This document shows, piece by piece, positions 6,631-13,217 of a DNA stretch of 19,751 nt (the stretch's first letter is position 1; each line of letters starts with the position of its first letter). The stretch is from an uncultured Beijerinckiaceae bacterium (GTDB taxonomy: Bacteria; Pseudomonadota; Alphaproteobacteria; Rhizobiales; Beijerinckiaceae). The translations under genes and the position numbers were made by a program. Location: contig CALMGA010000231.1 of the NCBI GenBank assembly GCA_937863205.1, positions 1-19,751 of the forward strand, given 5' to 3'. The notes below the pieces were generated by a model. That model was not told the origin of the DNA. It saw only the letters and a list, made by a program, of their open reading frames with translations, and did not search any database.

Positions 6631-8036
6631 TGAGCGCTGATCTCTTCGCCATCAATGACGGTATCTATTTCGGCTATCCGACTGCTGCAACGGAAGGATC
6701 TCCCCCGCAGGACGCGGGGGAGCCTCTCCGCTACATCGGTGACCGGCATATCCTGACCTATGGGCCGTCCGGCTCGGGCAAGTCGCGCAAACTGATCCTG
6801 CCTAACCTGCTCCTGCTCACCGGCTGGAGCGCCCTCGTCATCGACATCAAGGGCGAGCTGGCCGCGCAGACCCTGCAGCACCGGCAGAACGCCGGGTCCC
6901 GCTGCTTTGCCCTGAACCCCTATGGGGTGCTCGGCCTGCCCTCGCATGGCTGGAATCCGCTCACCGCGCTTGATCCCGGAAGTGACGACTTCATCGATGA
7001 CGCGCAGGCCCAGGCCGAGGCGATCATCCGCGTGACGGGCAACGATCCACACTGGCCGGAGAGCGCGCAAGACGGTCTTTGCGCCCTCATCATCTATTCG
7101 CGGCTGACCGGTCCCGGCGGCGGCTCGCTCGGCCATGTCCGCGAGCTGCTGTCACGGCCGTCGATCGAGTTCGTCCAGGTGGTAGACGAGATGATGGAGG
7201 CTGGTATCCGGCTCGACTGCGAGGAGCTGACCCTCAAGGCCGGCCGCTTCCGTGATCTCTCGCCAGAAAACCGCGAGCTGCACTCCATCCTTTCCACCGC
7301 CATGACACAAACACGCTGGCTCGATAGCCGGCCGATGCGGCGTGATCTCATGCAGGGCAGCTTCGATTTTAGCAGCATGCGCGAGGAGCCGACCACGGTC
7401 TATGCTGTCCTACCAGCCAACCGGCTCGGCACGCAAAGCAGCTGGTTGCGCCTCGTCATCACGGCTTTCCTACAGAGCGTCCTTAAGGAGGGCCGCCCGC
7501 CGGAGGTGCCAATCCTGCTACTGGTCGACGAGGCCGCTCAGATCGGCGATCTGCCGATCCTGCGTGACAGCATCGCCCTGCTCCGCTCCTATGGCTGCAA
7601 GGTCTGGACAGTCTGGCAGGACGTGCCTCAGCACAAGGGCATCGCCGGCGACCGCTTCGAGAGCGCCGTCGCCAATAGCGGCATCCTGCAAGCCTTCGCG
7701 GCCCAAGACATGACGACGGCGAAATTCCTCTCCGAGCGCACCGGCCAGACCACCGCCGACATCCTCAGCTATTCCGCGCCGCTCACCTCGTTTCGCGGCC
7801 GGCCTGCTGAAGGCAACCTCACCGTCAATCATGCCCCCGTGCCGGCCATGCTGCCGCAGGATCTCATCACCATGGATGAGGGCTTCGCGGTGATGTTCAG
7901 CCACAAGGCCAAGGGCACGATCCGGGCCTACCTGCCCGATCCGTCCGAGGTGCAAAGCTTCGACATGATCTTGCGCAACACGAAACCACCGAGGCCTAGG
8001 CCGGCACCGTCCCGCGAAAAGCATGCGCGTCGCTGA
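6630..8036 (+). CDS. traG: TraG/VirD4-type coupling ATPase without membrane anchor, 468 aa
   Basis: The protein has a Walker A motif (GPSGSGKS, residues 45-52), a Walker B stretch (ILLLVDEAA, about residue 295), and family-typical blocks such as DIKGELAA, NPLTALDP and the late LSERTGQTT segment. These place it in the VirD4/TraG family, hexameric ATPases that bring relaxase-DNA complexes to a type IV secretion channel. At 468 aa it is shorter than usual (about 600-700) because the N-terminal membrane helices are missing; the P-loop starts only 45 residues in. The upstream gene overlaps by one base and may supply the membrane part. No VirB or Trb channel genes are in the window, so a helper system would be needed. 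Confidence 0.9.
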   Translation: MSADLFAINDGIYFGYPTAATEGSPPQDAGEPLRYIGDRHILTYGPSGSGKSRKLILPNLLLLTGWSALVIDIKGELAAQTLQHRQNAGSRCFALNPYGVLGLPSHGWNPLTALDPGSDDFIDDAQAQAEAIIRVTGNDPHWPESAQDGLCALIIYSRLTGPGGGSLGHVRELLSRPSIEFVQVVDEMMEAGIRLDCEELTLKAGRFRDLSPENRELHSILSTAMTQTRWLDSRPMRRDLMQGSFDFSSMREEPTTVYAVLPANRLGTQSSWLRLVITAFLQSVLKEGRPPEVPILLLVDEAAQIGDLPILRDSIALLRSYGCKVWTVWQDVPQHKGIAGDRFESAVANSGILQAFAAQDMTTAKFLSERTGQTTADILSYSAPLTSFRGRPAEGNLTVNHAPVPAMLPQDLITMDEGFAVMFSHKAKGTIRAYLPDPSEVQSFDMILRNTKPPRPRPAPSREKHARR

Positions 8037-8038
8037 CG

Positions 8039-8689
8039 CTACGGTGTCAGCCGCGTCGCCGCGGCCGATGCCCGCCGGAAATCCGCCGGCGGCCGGGCCG
8101 CGGCGATCTTCGCTTGCGCGACACGACCGGACAGGTGCTCAGGCCACCGCGCTTCCCAGGCCAGGAGATCACCGGTGGTCCGCACAGCCTGCCGCTCGCG
8201 CAGCATCGCCTCCGGCCACCCACAATCGATCGGCAGGGCCGCATAACTCTGCGGGCTGCTGCCGGCTAATCGCCGGTCTTCCGCTCGAACCGATCGCAGT
8301 CCGTCATAGCGGCCAGCACCGGCTCGCGATCGAGCAGACACACTATCAGCACCCCGCCATCCGCGCCCTTCCGCGTCCAGCCGGCCCCGCAGTTCATGCA
8401 GTGGCTGGCGGCAAAGCCGCTTGGTGCCTGCCACAACAGCTGCCGGCCCTTGGCGTTCAACATACCCACTCCCTTTCTGTTTGCCTTCAAACGCTATCAT
8501 ACCGTCATAGCCGGCTGTCCGACCGTTCTTTTTGTCCTCGGCAAGCCAGCGCCGTAGGTCTTTCAGCGGCGCGTGACATAGCCTCAGATAGTCGTGGACA
8601 AGGCTGTGGGTCGTGAGATCGCCGCTGCCGCCCTCGCCCCTTTTGCTCTTCCGGGCGCGGCCTTTGCCGGGATCGGGCGGTGCCGGCAT
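8039..8689 (-). CDS. Hypothetical ORF downstream of the relaxase, start uncertain
   Basis: This minus-strand frame runs without a stop from within the relaxase gene to TAG 8041-8039, overlapping almost end to end with traG. ATG 8689 is the first ATG after the relaxase stop; GTG 8713 is an alternative, and neither has a good ribosome binding site. Codon use looks coding at both ends (about 8840-8465 and 8245-8039) but poor in the middle, where a different frame (8266-8463) is clearly the real one. It may be a 5' gene that lost its stop by frameshift plus a separate small 3' gene beginning at ATG 8206 (55 aa, preceded by GGAG). The N-terminal part contains THSLVHDYLRLCHAPLKDL; the 3' part LLAWEARWPEHLSG. 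No family recognised. Confidence 0.4.
   Translation of the reverse strand: MPAPPDPGKGRARKSKRGEGGSGDLTTHSLVHDYLRLCHAPLKDLRRWLAEDKKNGRTAGYDGMIAFEGKQKGSGYVERQGPAAVVAGTKRLCRQPLHELRGRLDAEGRGWRGADSVSARSRAGAGRYDGLRSVRAEDRRLAGSSPQSYAALPIDCGWPEAMLRERQAVRTTGDLLAWEARWPEHLSGRVAQAKIAAARPPADFRRASAAATRLTP
8266..8463 (-). CDS. Small four-cysteine, zinc-ribbon-like protein, 65 aa
   Basis: ATG 8463-8461 is preceded by AAGGGAG at a spacing of about six bases, and third positions are strongly GC-biased, so this is a real gene despite lying inside another open frame. Cysteines at residues 22, 25, 42 and 56 (CMNC, VCLLD, TDCDRF) suggest a single zinc site. The ending CDRFER resembles small Cys-rich proteins found on proteobacterial mobile elements. 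It is downstream of the relaxase on the same strand and likely co-transcribed. Role unknown. Confidence 0.65.
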   Translation of the reverse strand: MLNAKGRQLLWQAPSGFAASHCMNCGAGWTRKGADGGVLIVCLLDREPVLAAMTDCDRFERKTGD

Positions 8690-8846
8690 TGCCAGCTGGG
8701 CGAAGCCCTGCACAAACGCGGCGGATAGGGCAATCCGTCTAACCAGGTGCCCAACGGCATCGCTGCGCGGCTCAGGGGCCGCGCCGATCAGGTTGCGAGG
8801 TCGGGAGTCCTTCCGTCGAGGCGCGGCCTCGACGCACTCCGACGAT

Positions 8847-10715
8847 CTATCGCCCCGAGCGTCCTCCGCCGCCGCGATCCCGATCCCGATCCCGATCCTT
8901 CTTCTTCGCGGCATGCTCCGCATAGGCGGCCCGCGTTGCCTGCAGCCGGTCGAGCTTGACCTGCTGCTCGTCGCTCAACTCCGCGTCGCCCTCAGTCCTC
9001 CCTGTAACCTTGGCTCGCAGCTGGTCCGCTTTCTCGGTCTCGCGGCGACTGACCAGCGCAACCTGTCCGGGTCCTACCGGCTGACCGGGTTGCGGCGTCT
9101 GCGCCTGCTGGCCCTGTCGTACCAGCTCGGCCGCCTTTGCCATGCCGTCGTCCTGCTCGGGCGTGACCGGCCGAAGCTTTTGGCTGGTGTCCTTTTCAGC
9201 CGGCGGCCGGCGCGTAGTCTCGGGCGCTTTGGCCTTGGTCGCCTCGGCTTGCTGCTGCGCCTGCTGCTCCTTTTCGTGCACCACGATCAGGGCGGCTGCC
9301 CGCTCGTCTCGCAGCTCGGTAGCACGGGCGCCATAGGCCTCGGCTCGTGCGTAATGCAGGATCGCCTGGGGCGCGGCTTCATTGCCGGCGATCACCGCGC
9401 TGATGCCGCCCAGCCGGTCACTGCTTTGCGCCATGTAGTCCTGTCCCTCGATCGCCCTGCGCAGCTCGATCACGCGGCGTTTGTCGGCGTCGGGTTCCTT
9501 GGCGATCTGCTGCCGCAGCAGCTCCTGCGTTTTGACGAAGGCGCCGTACTCGCTCATCGCCGCCCGTGCCAGCGATCCATACGGGTCCCGCACATCGTAA
9601 TGGTCGGCCAGCGCCACGCTGTACCGCGCCGATGCGCTCGTGATGTCACCTTCGCTCTGCCGGCGGGCCTCGTCCCTGAAGATCTGCTCCTTCTGCTTCC
9701 TGGCCTCCTCGGCTTCCTGCGCGACCCGCTGCTTGAACGCCTCCTGTATATCCAGCCGCTGCGCCTCAGCCAGCCCGGCCAGCTCGGCCTCATGCTGCTG
9801 CCGCGCCTCTTCATCGGTCAGCGGTTCCGGCTTCATTGTCCCATCCCGCAAGCGGCACGTCACGAGATCGACGATCTGCGCTTCCTCGACCGTCGCCTGC
9901 GCATGCTCGTTCCGCAGCGCGGCCCGTTCGGCGTTCCGCGCCTTCACATCCCGGTTGTCATTGCCGGCCAAGCTGTCTCTCCCGCTACGTTCGATCTGCG
10001 TGGCGAGAGGCCCAATCTTCGGTTCCGGCTCGCGATCCTCGCCGCGCTCGGCCAGACTGCGATGGTCAATCCGAACATCGAGGCCAGCGGCGGCAAGGTG
10101 CCTGTTCGCTGTGTTGGCGAAGGCCTCGCGCAACCGCCCCAGCTCGGCCTGCCACGCTTTCAGCGGATGCACGCCGGGCTCGGTCGGCCGGTCCTTCCGG
10201 GGCGTGAACCCCTGCCCCTCGATCCGTCGCATCGGCACCATGACATGAGCATGGTGGTTCCGCTCATCGCCCTTTCGTCCCGGCGCATGCCACGCGATAT
10301 CGGCAATGAAGCCCTTCGCGCAGAACTGCTCGGCGACGAATTCCCGTGTCAGCGCGACGCGCTGCGCCTGGGTCAATTCATGCGGCAGGGTCAGAATAAA
10401 ATCCCGCGCCAGCTGGGCGTCCCGGCGCTTTTCGATCGCTTCCACGGCGTTCCACAGCGTTTGCCGATCCTGAAAGATCGGCGCGGCGCCGGCCGGCACC
10501 ATGATCTCCGCGCCCAGCACGCCCTGCTTGTTGGTGTAGTCCGCCCGCTGCCCCGTCCGCTCGTCAACCAGCTGCGCCCCGGCCCGGTAAGCGGCGGCGG
10601 CAACGGCGCTCTTGCTGTTGTTGGCGAACTTGCCCGACCGGTACGAGGCGGCAGCCAGGGTGCTGCGGTTGCCGCCCCTTGATATCACCTTCGCTTCGAA
10701 ACGGTAGATCGCCAT
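8847..10715 (-). CDS. mobL: MobA/MobL-family relaxase, 622 aa
   Basis: The start at ATG 10715-10713 gives the classic opening MAIYRFEAKVISR and has AGAGG upstream; an in-frame ATG at 10793 lies inside the candidate oriT and is rejected. The relaxase domain covers about residues 1-220, with Tyr25 or Tyr43 as candidate nucleophile and the metal-binding His cluster in NHHAHVM (His154, 155, 157) plus His143. The rest is long, Gln/Glu/Ala-rich and coiled-coil-like, ending in alternating Asp-Arg residues encoded by a (GATCCC)n repeat. The enzyme would nick oriT and pilot the strand. The YR[SA]G block occurs twice (SYRSGKF and AYRAGAQ), an apparent internal duplication. No primase or helicase domain is evident. 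Confidence 0.9.
   Translation of the reverse strand: MAIYRFEAKVISRGGNRSTLAAASYRSGKFANNSKSAVAAAAYRAGAQLVDERTGQRADYTNKQGVLGAEIMVPAGAAPIFQDRQTLWNAVEAIEKRRDAQLARDFILTLPHELTQAQRVALTREFVAEQFCAKGFIADIAWHAPGRKGDERNHHAHVMVPMRRIEGQGFTPRKDRPTEPGVHPLKAWQAELGRLREAFANTANRHLAAAGLDVRIDHRSLAERGEDREPEPKIGPLATQIERSGRDSLAGNDNRDVKARNAERAALRNEHAQATVEEAQIVDLVTCRLRDGTMKPEPLTDEEARQQHEAELAGLAEAQRLDIQEAFKQRVAQEAEEARKQKEQIFRDEARRQSEGDITSASARYSVALADHYDVRDPYGSLARAAMSEYGAFVKTQELLRQQIAKEPDADKRRVIELRRAIEGQDYMAQSSDRLGGISAVIAGNEAAPQAILHYARAEAYGARATELRDERAAALIVVHEKEQQAQQQAEATKAKAPETTRRPPAEKDTSQKLRPVTPEQDDGMAKAAELVRQGQQAQTPQPGQPVGPGQVALVSRRETEKADQLRAKVTGRTEGDAELSDEQQVKLDRLQATRAAYAEHAAKKKDRDRDRDRGGGGRSGR
8876..8898 (+). repeat. 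Hexanucleotide tandem repeat (GATCCC) in the relaxase 3' end
   Basis: Three full copies and one partial copy of GATCCC encode the Asp-Arg alternation at the relaxase C-terminus. Such a 6-bp unit keeps frame when it expands or contracts, so the tail length may vary between isolates. Confidence 0.7.
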
Positions 10716-10755
10716 GGACCTCTGAAAGCCTTGCGCTTTCGCCGGGTTGGTGGTC

Positions 10756-10783
10756 ACATTGCGCCAGCAATGTATAACCGCGC
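10756..10783. other. oriT: Candidate origin of transfer (oriT)
   Basis: In the divergent gap between the relaxase and the accessory gene, a perfect 7-bp inverted repeat (ACATTGC-GCCA-GCAATGT, 10756-10773) is followed one base later by TAACCGCGC (10775-10783). In IncQ-type oriTs recognised by MobA relaxases, an inverted repeat is followed directly by TAAATGCGC near the nick site; here TAA..GCGC is kept. Position, hairpin and core all agree, but the nick base cannot be fixed from sequence alone. Confidence 0.55.
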
Positions 10784-10872
10784 ATTTGCTCAACTGACGT
10801 GCTCATTCATGTTTAGGGATTGCGCCGAATCGCGTCAAGCCGGCACAACCACGCCGCAGGGGAACGGCACCA

Positions 10873-11178
10873 ATGACGAAGCAACACAAGACGCTCGATC
10901 AACGACTGGCCGAGATCCGGCTCAAGAAACAACAGCTCGCCGCCCGCGAGATGAAGATCCAGGCCGAGCAGAAATCCCGCGACTTACGCCGCCGGGCGCG
11001 GAGCGAGAAGGTGCTGCTGCAGCTGGTGCTCGCCCGCGTCCAGGACGATACGAAATTCCTATCCGCTCTGCTTGATCAGCTGGAAGGGTCACCCCTGAAA
11101 CCCGAAGATCGCGAGGCGGTGCTGGCGATCGTCACCGCAACGGTGCCGAAGCTGGCAGCAGCGGCCAACGCTGCTTAG
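10873..11178 (+). CDS. Accessory mobilisation protein (MobC/TraD-like), 101 aa
   Basis: ATG 10873 follows AGGGGAAC at good spacing. The protein is a charged amphipathic helix over residues 1-60 (LDQRLAEIRLKKQQLAAREMKIQAEQK), probably a coiled coil, followed by a shorter C-terminal helical part. Small basic coiled-coil proteins encoded divergently from MobA/L relaxases usually help the relaxase bind oriT. I see no ribbon-helix-helix signature, so the family name is tentative. It is likely transcribed from the oriT region, which would allow shared regulation. Confidence 0.6.
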   Translation: MTKQHKTLDQRLAEIRLKKQQLAAREMKIQAEQKSRDLRRRARSEKVLLQLVLARVQDDTKFLSALLDQLEGSPLKPEDREAVLAIVTATVPKLAAAANAA

Positions 11179-11211
11179 ATGTCGAAGGCATCGTTTGGCT
11201 GGGAGGTGAAG

Positions 11212-11322
11212 ATGCGGAAAGCTGTTGCCTTGCTGTTGCTTCTTTTGATCGTAGCGCCACAGGTCATCCATGTTCCTCAGGCCGAGGCGAGAGCACGGGT
11301 TCGCACAGGTGGAACCGAGTAG
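11212..11322 (+). CDS. Signal-peptide micropeptide, 36 aa
   Basis: A near-ideal ribosome binding site (GGGAGGTGA) lies just before ATG 11212. The product is a basic start (MRKA), a run of about ten hydrophobic residues, a likely cleavage after AEA, and a mature part of only about ten residues (RARVRTGGTE). It begins 33 bases after the accessory mobilisation gene and is probably in the same transcript. It could be an exported peptide, a small inner-membrane protein, or an entry-exclusion or lysis-type peptide; nothing distinguishes these. Confidence 0.5.
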   Translation: MRKAVALLLLLLIVAPQVIHVPQAEARARVRTGGTE

Positions 11323-11684
11323 ACGTTAGCTACCATCATCCTTTAGCCTTGCCTGTTTCTTGCCAATGCTTTGCCGGCCGGTCGGTAGAAGCTGTCCCAA
11401 AGCGGGACCGGCAAACCAAAGGCGATACGGAGGCGGCACGAATCGGCGATCGTTACAGGATCACGGTTTGTTTCCCATGAAACCGGCAGGGAAAGCAGGC
11501 CGCTTCAGAAGCCCATTAGACGACCGTCAGCGCGATTTGCCTGTCGGCGCTACGCCGAACACAGCCCTACTCCGCCAAATCGAGCCCCTGCGCGGCCTTA
11601 TAGGTTTGGCGCTAACGCGCCAGCGAGAGCCCGCCCTCGCGCTCCGGGGATATTTGTCGCCAAGATGATGTATCTTGCGGTTTT
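11323..11684. other. Intergenic stretch with palindromes
   Basis: No gene is supported. It holds a GTTTC-CCAT-GAAAC palindrome (11470-11483) and TGGCGC-TAAC-GCGCCA (about 11610-11625). The minus-strand open frame that crosses this region is a shadow. Confidence 0.4.
11470..11486 (-). repeat. Dispersed parS-like palindrome, copy 1
   Basis: GTTTCCCATGAAACCGG is identical to the reverse complement of 14207-14223. The 14-bp core has GTTTC and GAAAC arms and differs at two positions from the core of the chromosomal ParB site TGTTTCACGTGAAACA. Confidence 0.5.
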
Positions 11685-11708
11685 TGTGTAAAACGCGCAT
11701 AATACACA
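11675..11708 (+). promoter_or_regulatory. Promoter and operator of the Phd/PemK-like toxin-antitoxin operon
   Basis: TTGCGG (11675-11680) and CATAAT (11698-11703) are separated by exactly 17 bases. A perfect 6-bp inverted repeat, TGTGTA (11685-11690) and TACACA (11703-11708), brackets the -10 box, a typical operator for autoregulation by the antitoxin. The ATG at 11710 lies about where transcription should start, so the message is probably leaderless. Confidence 0.7.
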
Positions 11709-11709
11709 T

Positions 11710-12003
11710 ATGAGTAACGAAACTGCCGCCAAACTCGCTGAAGCTGTGCCCGCCTCGGAGTTCACCCGCAACTTCGGACGTTATCGCATGCTGGCACAGC
11801 GCCAGCCGGTCGCCGTGTCGAGCCATGGCCAGATCACAGGCTATTTCCTGCAGCCGGAGGAGTATGAGGAGTTCCTGCGGTTTAAGGCCAGCCGCCGCAG
11901 CTTCGCCACGAGTGAGCTGCCCGAAGAGAAAGTGGCTGCGATCGCGGCCTCGCGCATGGACCCCCGCCACGCGCACCTGGATGCCATGCTCGATCTCAAA
12001 TAG
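11710..12003 (+). CDS. Phd/YefM-family antitoxin, 97 aa
   Basis: The N-terminal part (SEFTRNFGRYRMLAQRQPVAVSSHGQ) matches the Phd/YefM fold: a helix, then strands carrying the VAVSSHGQITGYF segment, then the EEYEEFLRF helix. The C-terminal third is charged and ends HLDAMLDL, as in toxin-binding tails. It would neutralise the protein encoded six bases downstream and repress its own promoter through the TGTGTA/TACACA operator. Length is normal for the family. There is no Shine-Dalgarno sequence, in line with a leaderless message. Confidence 0.8.
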   Translation: MSNETAAKLAEAVPASEFTRNFGRYRMLAQRQPVAVSSHGQITGYFLQPEEYEEFLRFKASRRSFATSELPEEKVAAIAASRMDPRHAHLDAMLDLK

Positions 12004-12009
12004 CCGGCG

Positions 12010-12432
12010 GTGACCATTCCAACGCCTGAGCCGGGCCTCGTCGTATCCTACGTCTACCTCTGGCACTACGAGCAGCAGGCCGGGCGCGACGAAGGCCGCA
12101 AGGATCGACCGAGCGTCATCGTGCTGGTCGAGGCGGCAGGCAAGGAACAGGTCGTCACCGTCCTCCCGATCACGCATCTGGAACCTGAGCCCGCCACTGC
12201 CGTCGAGATCCCGCAAGCCGTCAAACGGCACTTGGGCCTGGATGCAGAGCGCTCATGGATCATCATCAACGAGGGCAACACGTTTCTCTGGGCCGGTTAT
12301 GATCTCCGCCAGATCCCGAAAACCGGCGCCTATCACTACGGCTTCCTGCCCCCGAACTTCTTCAACCAGGTCGTGACCGCCTTTGCCAGCTGGCATAAGG
12401 CTGGACAGGCAAAGCTCGTCTCGCGCGATTAG
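12010..12432 (+). CDS. PemK/MazF-like toxin, 140 aa
   Basis: It starts at GTG 12010, six bases after the antitoxin stop. The beta-barrel-like opening (PGLVVSYVYLWHYEQQAGRDEGRKDRPSVIVL) and the VTVLPITHLEP strand match PemK-like toxins, endoribonucleases that cut mRNA or tRNA; the Arg in KDRPSVIV sits at the usual RP position. The C-terminal half diverges from classic MazF but contains WIIINEGNTF. Paired with the Phd-type antitoxin upstream it would act as a plasmid addiction module. Catalysis is inferred by family only. Confidence 0.75.
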   Translation: MTIPTPEPGLVVSYVYLWHYEQQAGRDEGRKDRPSVIVLVEAAGKEQVVTVLPITHLEPEPATAVEIPQAVKRHLGLDAERSWIIINEGNTFLWAGYDLRQIPKTGAYHYGFLPPNFFNQVVTAFASWHKAGQAKLVSRD

Positions 12433-12597
12433 CCTATGGGGACACTAAGCTTTGCCGAGCTGGGCATCAGCCTTCACCAGCAACGTTGTATTTGCGCTTG
12501 GCAAGCCGCAACGTCGGGAGCAGTCTCGGCCTTACGGTACAGGCTGGAAGGCCGATAACCGCTCAAGGTGATAGGGCTGGCAGGGCAATCCGCCGAC

Positions 12598-12612
12598 CCT
12601 GTTTTAAACAGG
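12598..12612. promoter_or_regulatory. Palindromic operator before the orphan antitoxin
   Basis: CCTGTTT-T-AAACAGG is a perfect 7-bp inverted repeat ending 13 bases before ATG 12626, the expected place for an autoregulatory Phd operator. Confidence 0.5.
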
Positions 12613-12625
12613 TTGAGAGTTCTGG

Positions 12626-12820
12626 ATGCCGGTTATCCGCGTAACCTTGAACGAGTTCGAAAAGAATTTCGAGGCTCTGAGCGAAAGTGCTCAACAAGGT
12701 CCGGTCTTCATCACCAAAGAGGGACGCGATTACCTGGTGCTGATTTCAGCTTCGGAATGGGAGCGGCTAAACTTAGGAAATGTCGGTGCCAACCAGGATC
12801 GCAATCCTTCACAACCGTAG
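12626..12820 (+). CDS. Orphan Phd-like antitoxin, 64 aa
   Basis: The sequence MPVIRVTLNEFEKNFEALSE, then GPVFITKEGRDYLVLISASEWERL, is a compact Phd/YefM DNA-binding domain with its strand-turn-strand (ITKEGRDYLVLIS). The C-terminal toxin-binding helix is short (GANQDRNPSQP is probably disordered). No toxin gene follows: the next gene is convergent on the other strand after a hairpin. It may be a decayed pair, or it may neutralise a toxin encoded elsewhere. The preceding PemK-like operon ends 193 bases upstream. Confidence 0.65.
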   Translation: MPVIRVTLNEFEKNFEALSESAQQGPVFITKEGRDYLVLISASEWERLNLGNVGANQDRNPSQP

Positions 12821-12831
12821 ATTTATCATCT

Positions 12832-12857
12832 GGCGGGCAGCGCGATGACAGCCCGCC
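12832..12857. terminator. Hairpin between convergent genes
   Basis: GGCGGGC and GCCCGCC form a perfect 7-bp stem around a 12-base loop, between the orphan antitoxin stop (12820) and the end of the partition partner (12864). It could end transcription from both sides, though neither strand has a proper T-tract. Confidence 0.4.
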
Positions 12858-12863
12858 CGCTAC

Positions 12864-13217
12864 TTAACTGCGCTCGCTTTTGTGATGCTTTTGATAAAAA
12901 GCAAATACATGCTGCAAGAACTCGACATGCTTCATATCGGCATCAAATGCCGCCTGGTCAAAGGCCCGTTTGAAAGACTTTTTCACCTTGAAGTTATGGT
13001 GCACTAACGGCTCGTCAGCCGGCGGCTGCGGCTTGGGCCGCGCTGCTGCGGCCGGCTTCTGCGCCTCGGCTACCGCGTCCACTACGGTGGGCGGCGGCTC
13101 TGCCGGGCGCGCTGGCTGCTGCGGTTCACTCCGGGTGCCGATCGCAAGCGGCACGGCCTCGCCCTTTTTGACGGTGAGCAACCCTGCCGACAACGGCACC
13201 ACTGCTGCCTTGCTCAT
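12864..13217 (-). CDS. Small partition partner of ParA, 117 aa
   Basis: Its ATG (13217-13215) overlaps the parA stop as ATGA, so translation is coupled. The N-terminal 70 residues are Ala/Pro-rich and likely disordered; the C-terminal part (HNFKVKKSFKRAFDQAAFDADMKHVEFLQHVFAFYQKHH) has one basic strand and two helices, the layout of a ribbon-helix-helix domain. Small ribbon-helix-helix proteins such as ParG and omega partner with ParA ATPases and bind short tandem repeats. The phased 8-bp repeats at 13244-13315 and 13957-14020 are the obvious candidate sites. No ParB HTH or CTPase domain is present. Confidence 0.65.
   Translation of the reverse strand: MSKAAVVPLSAGLLTVKKGEAVPLAIGTRSEPQQPARPAEPPPTVVDAVAEAQKPAAAARPKPQPPADEPLVHHNFKVKKSFKRAFDQAAFDADMKHVEFLQHVFAFYQKHHKSERS

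Noticed and set aside
8613..10682. A 689-codon plus-strand ORF opposite the relaxase
   Set aside because: It arises from high GC on the strand complementary to mobL; its product is Arg/Leu/Pro-rich with no domain, while mobL has clear relaxase motifs.
10716..10793. N-terminal extension of the relaxase to ATG 10793
   Set aside because: The extra 26 residues cover the oriT hairpin, and the family starts at MAIY.
11527..12231. A 234-codon minus-strand ORF across the toxin-antitoxin genes
   Set aside because: It is the antisense shadow of the Phd antitoxin and PemK-like toxin, which have family matches, a promoter and a standard gene order.
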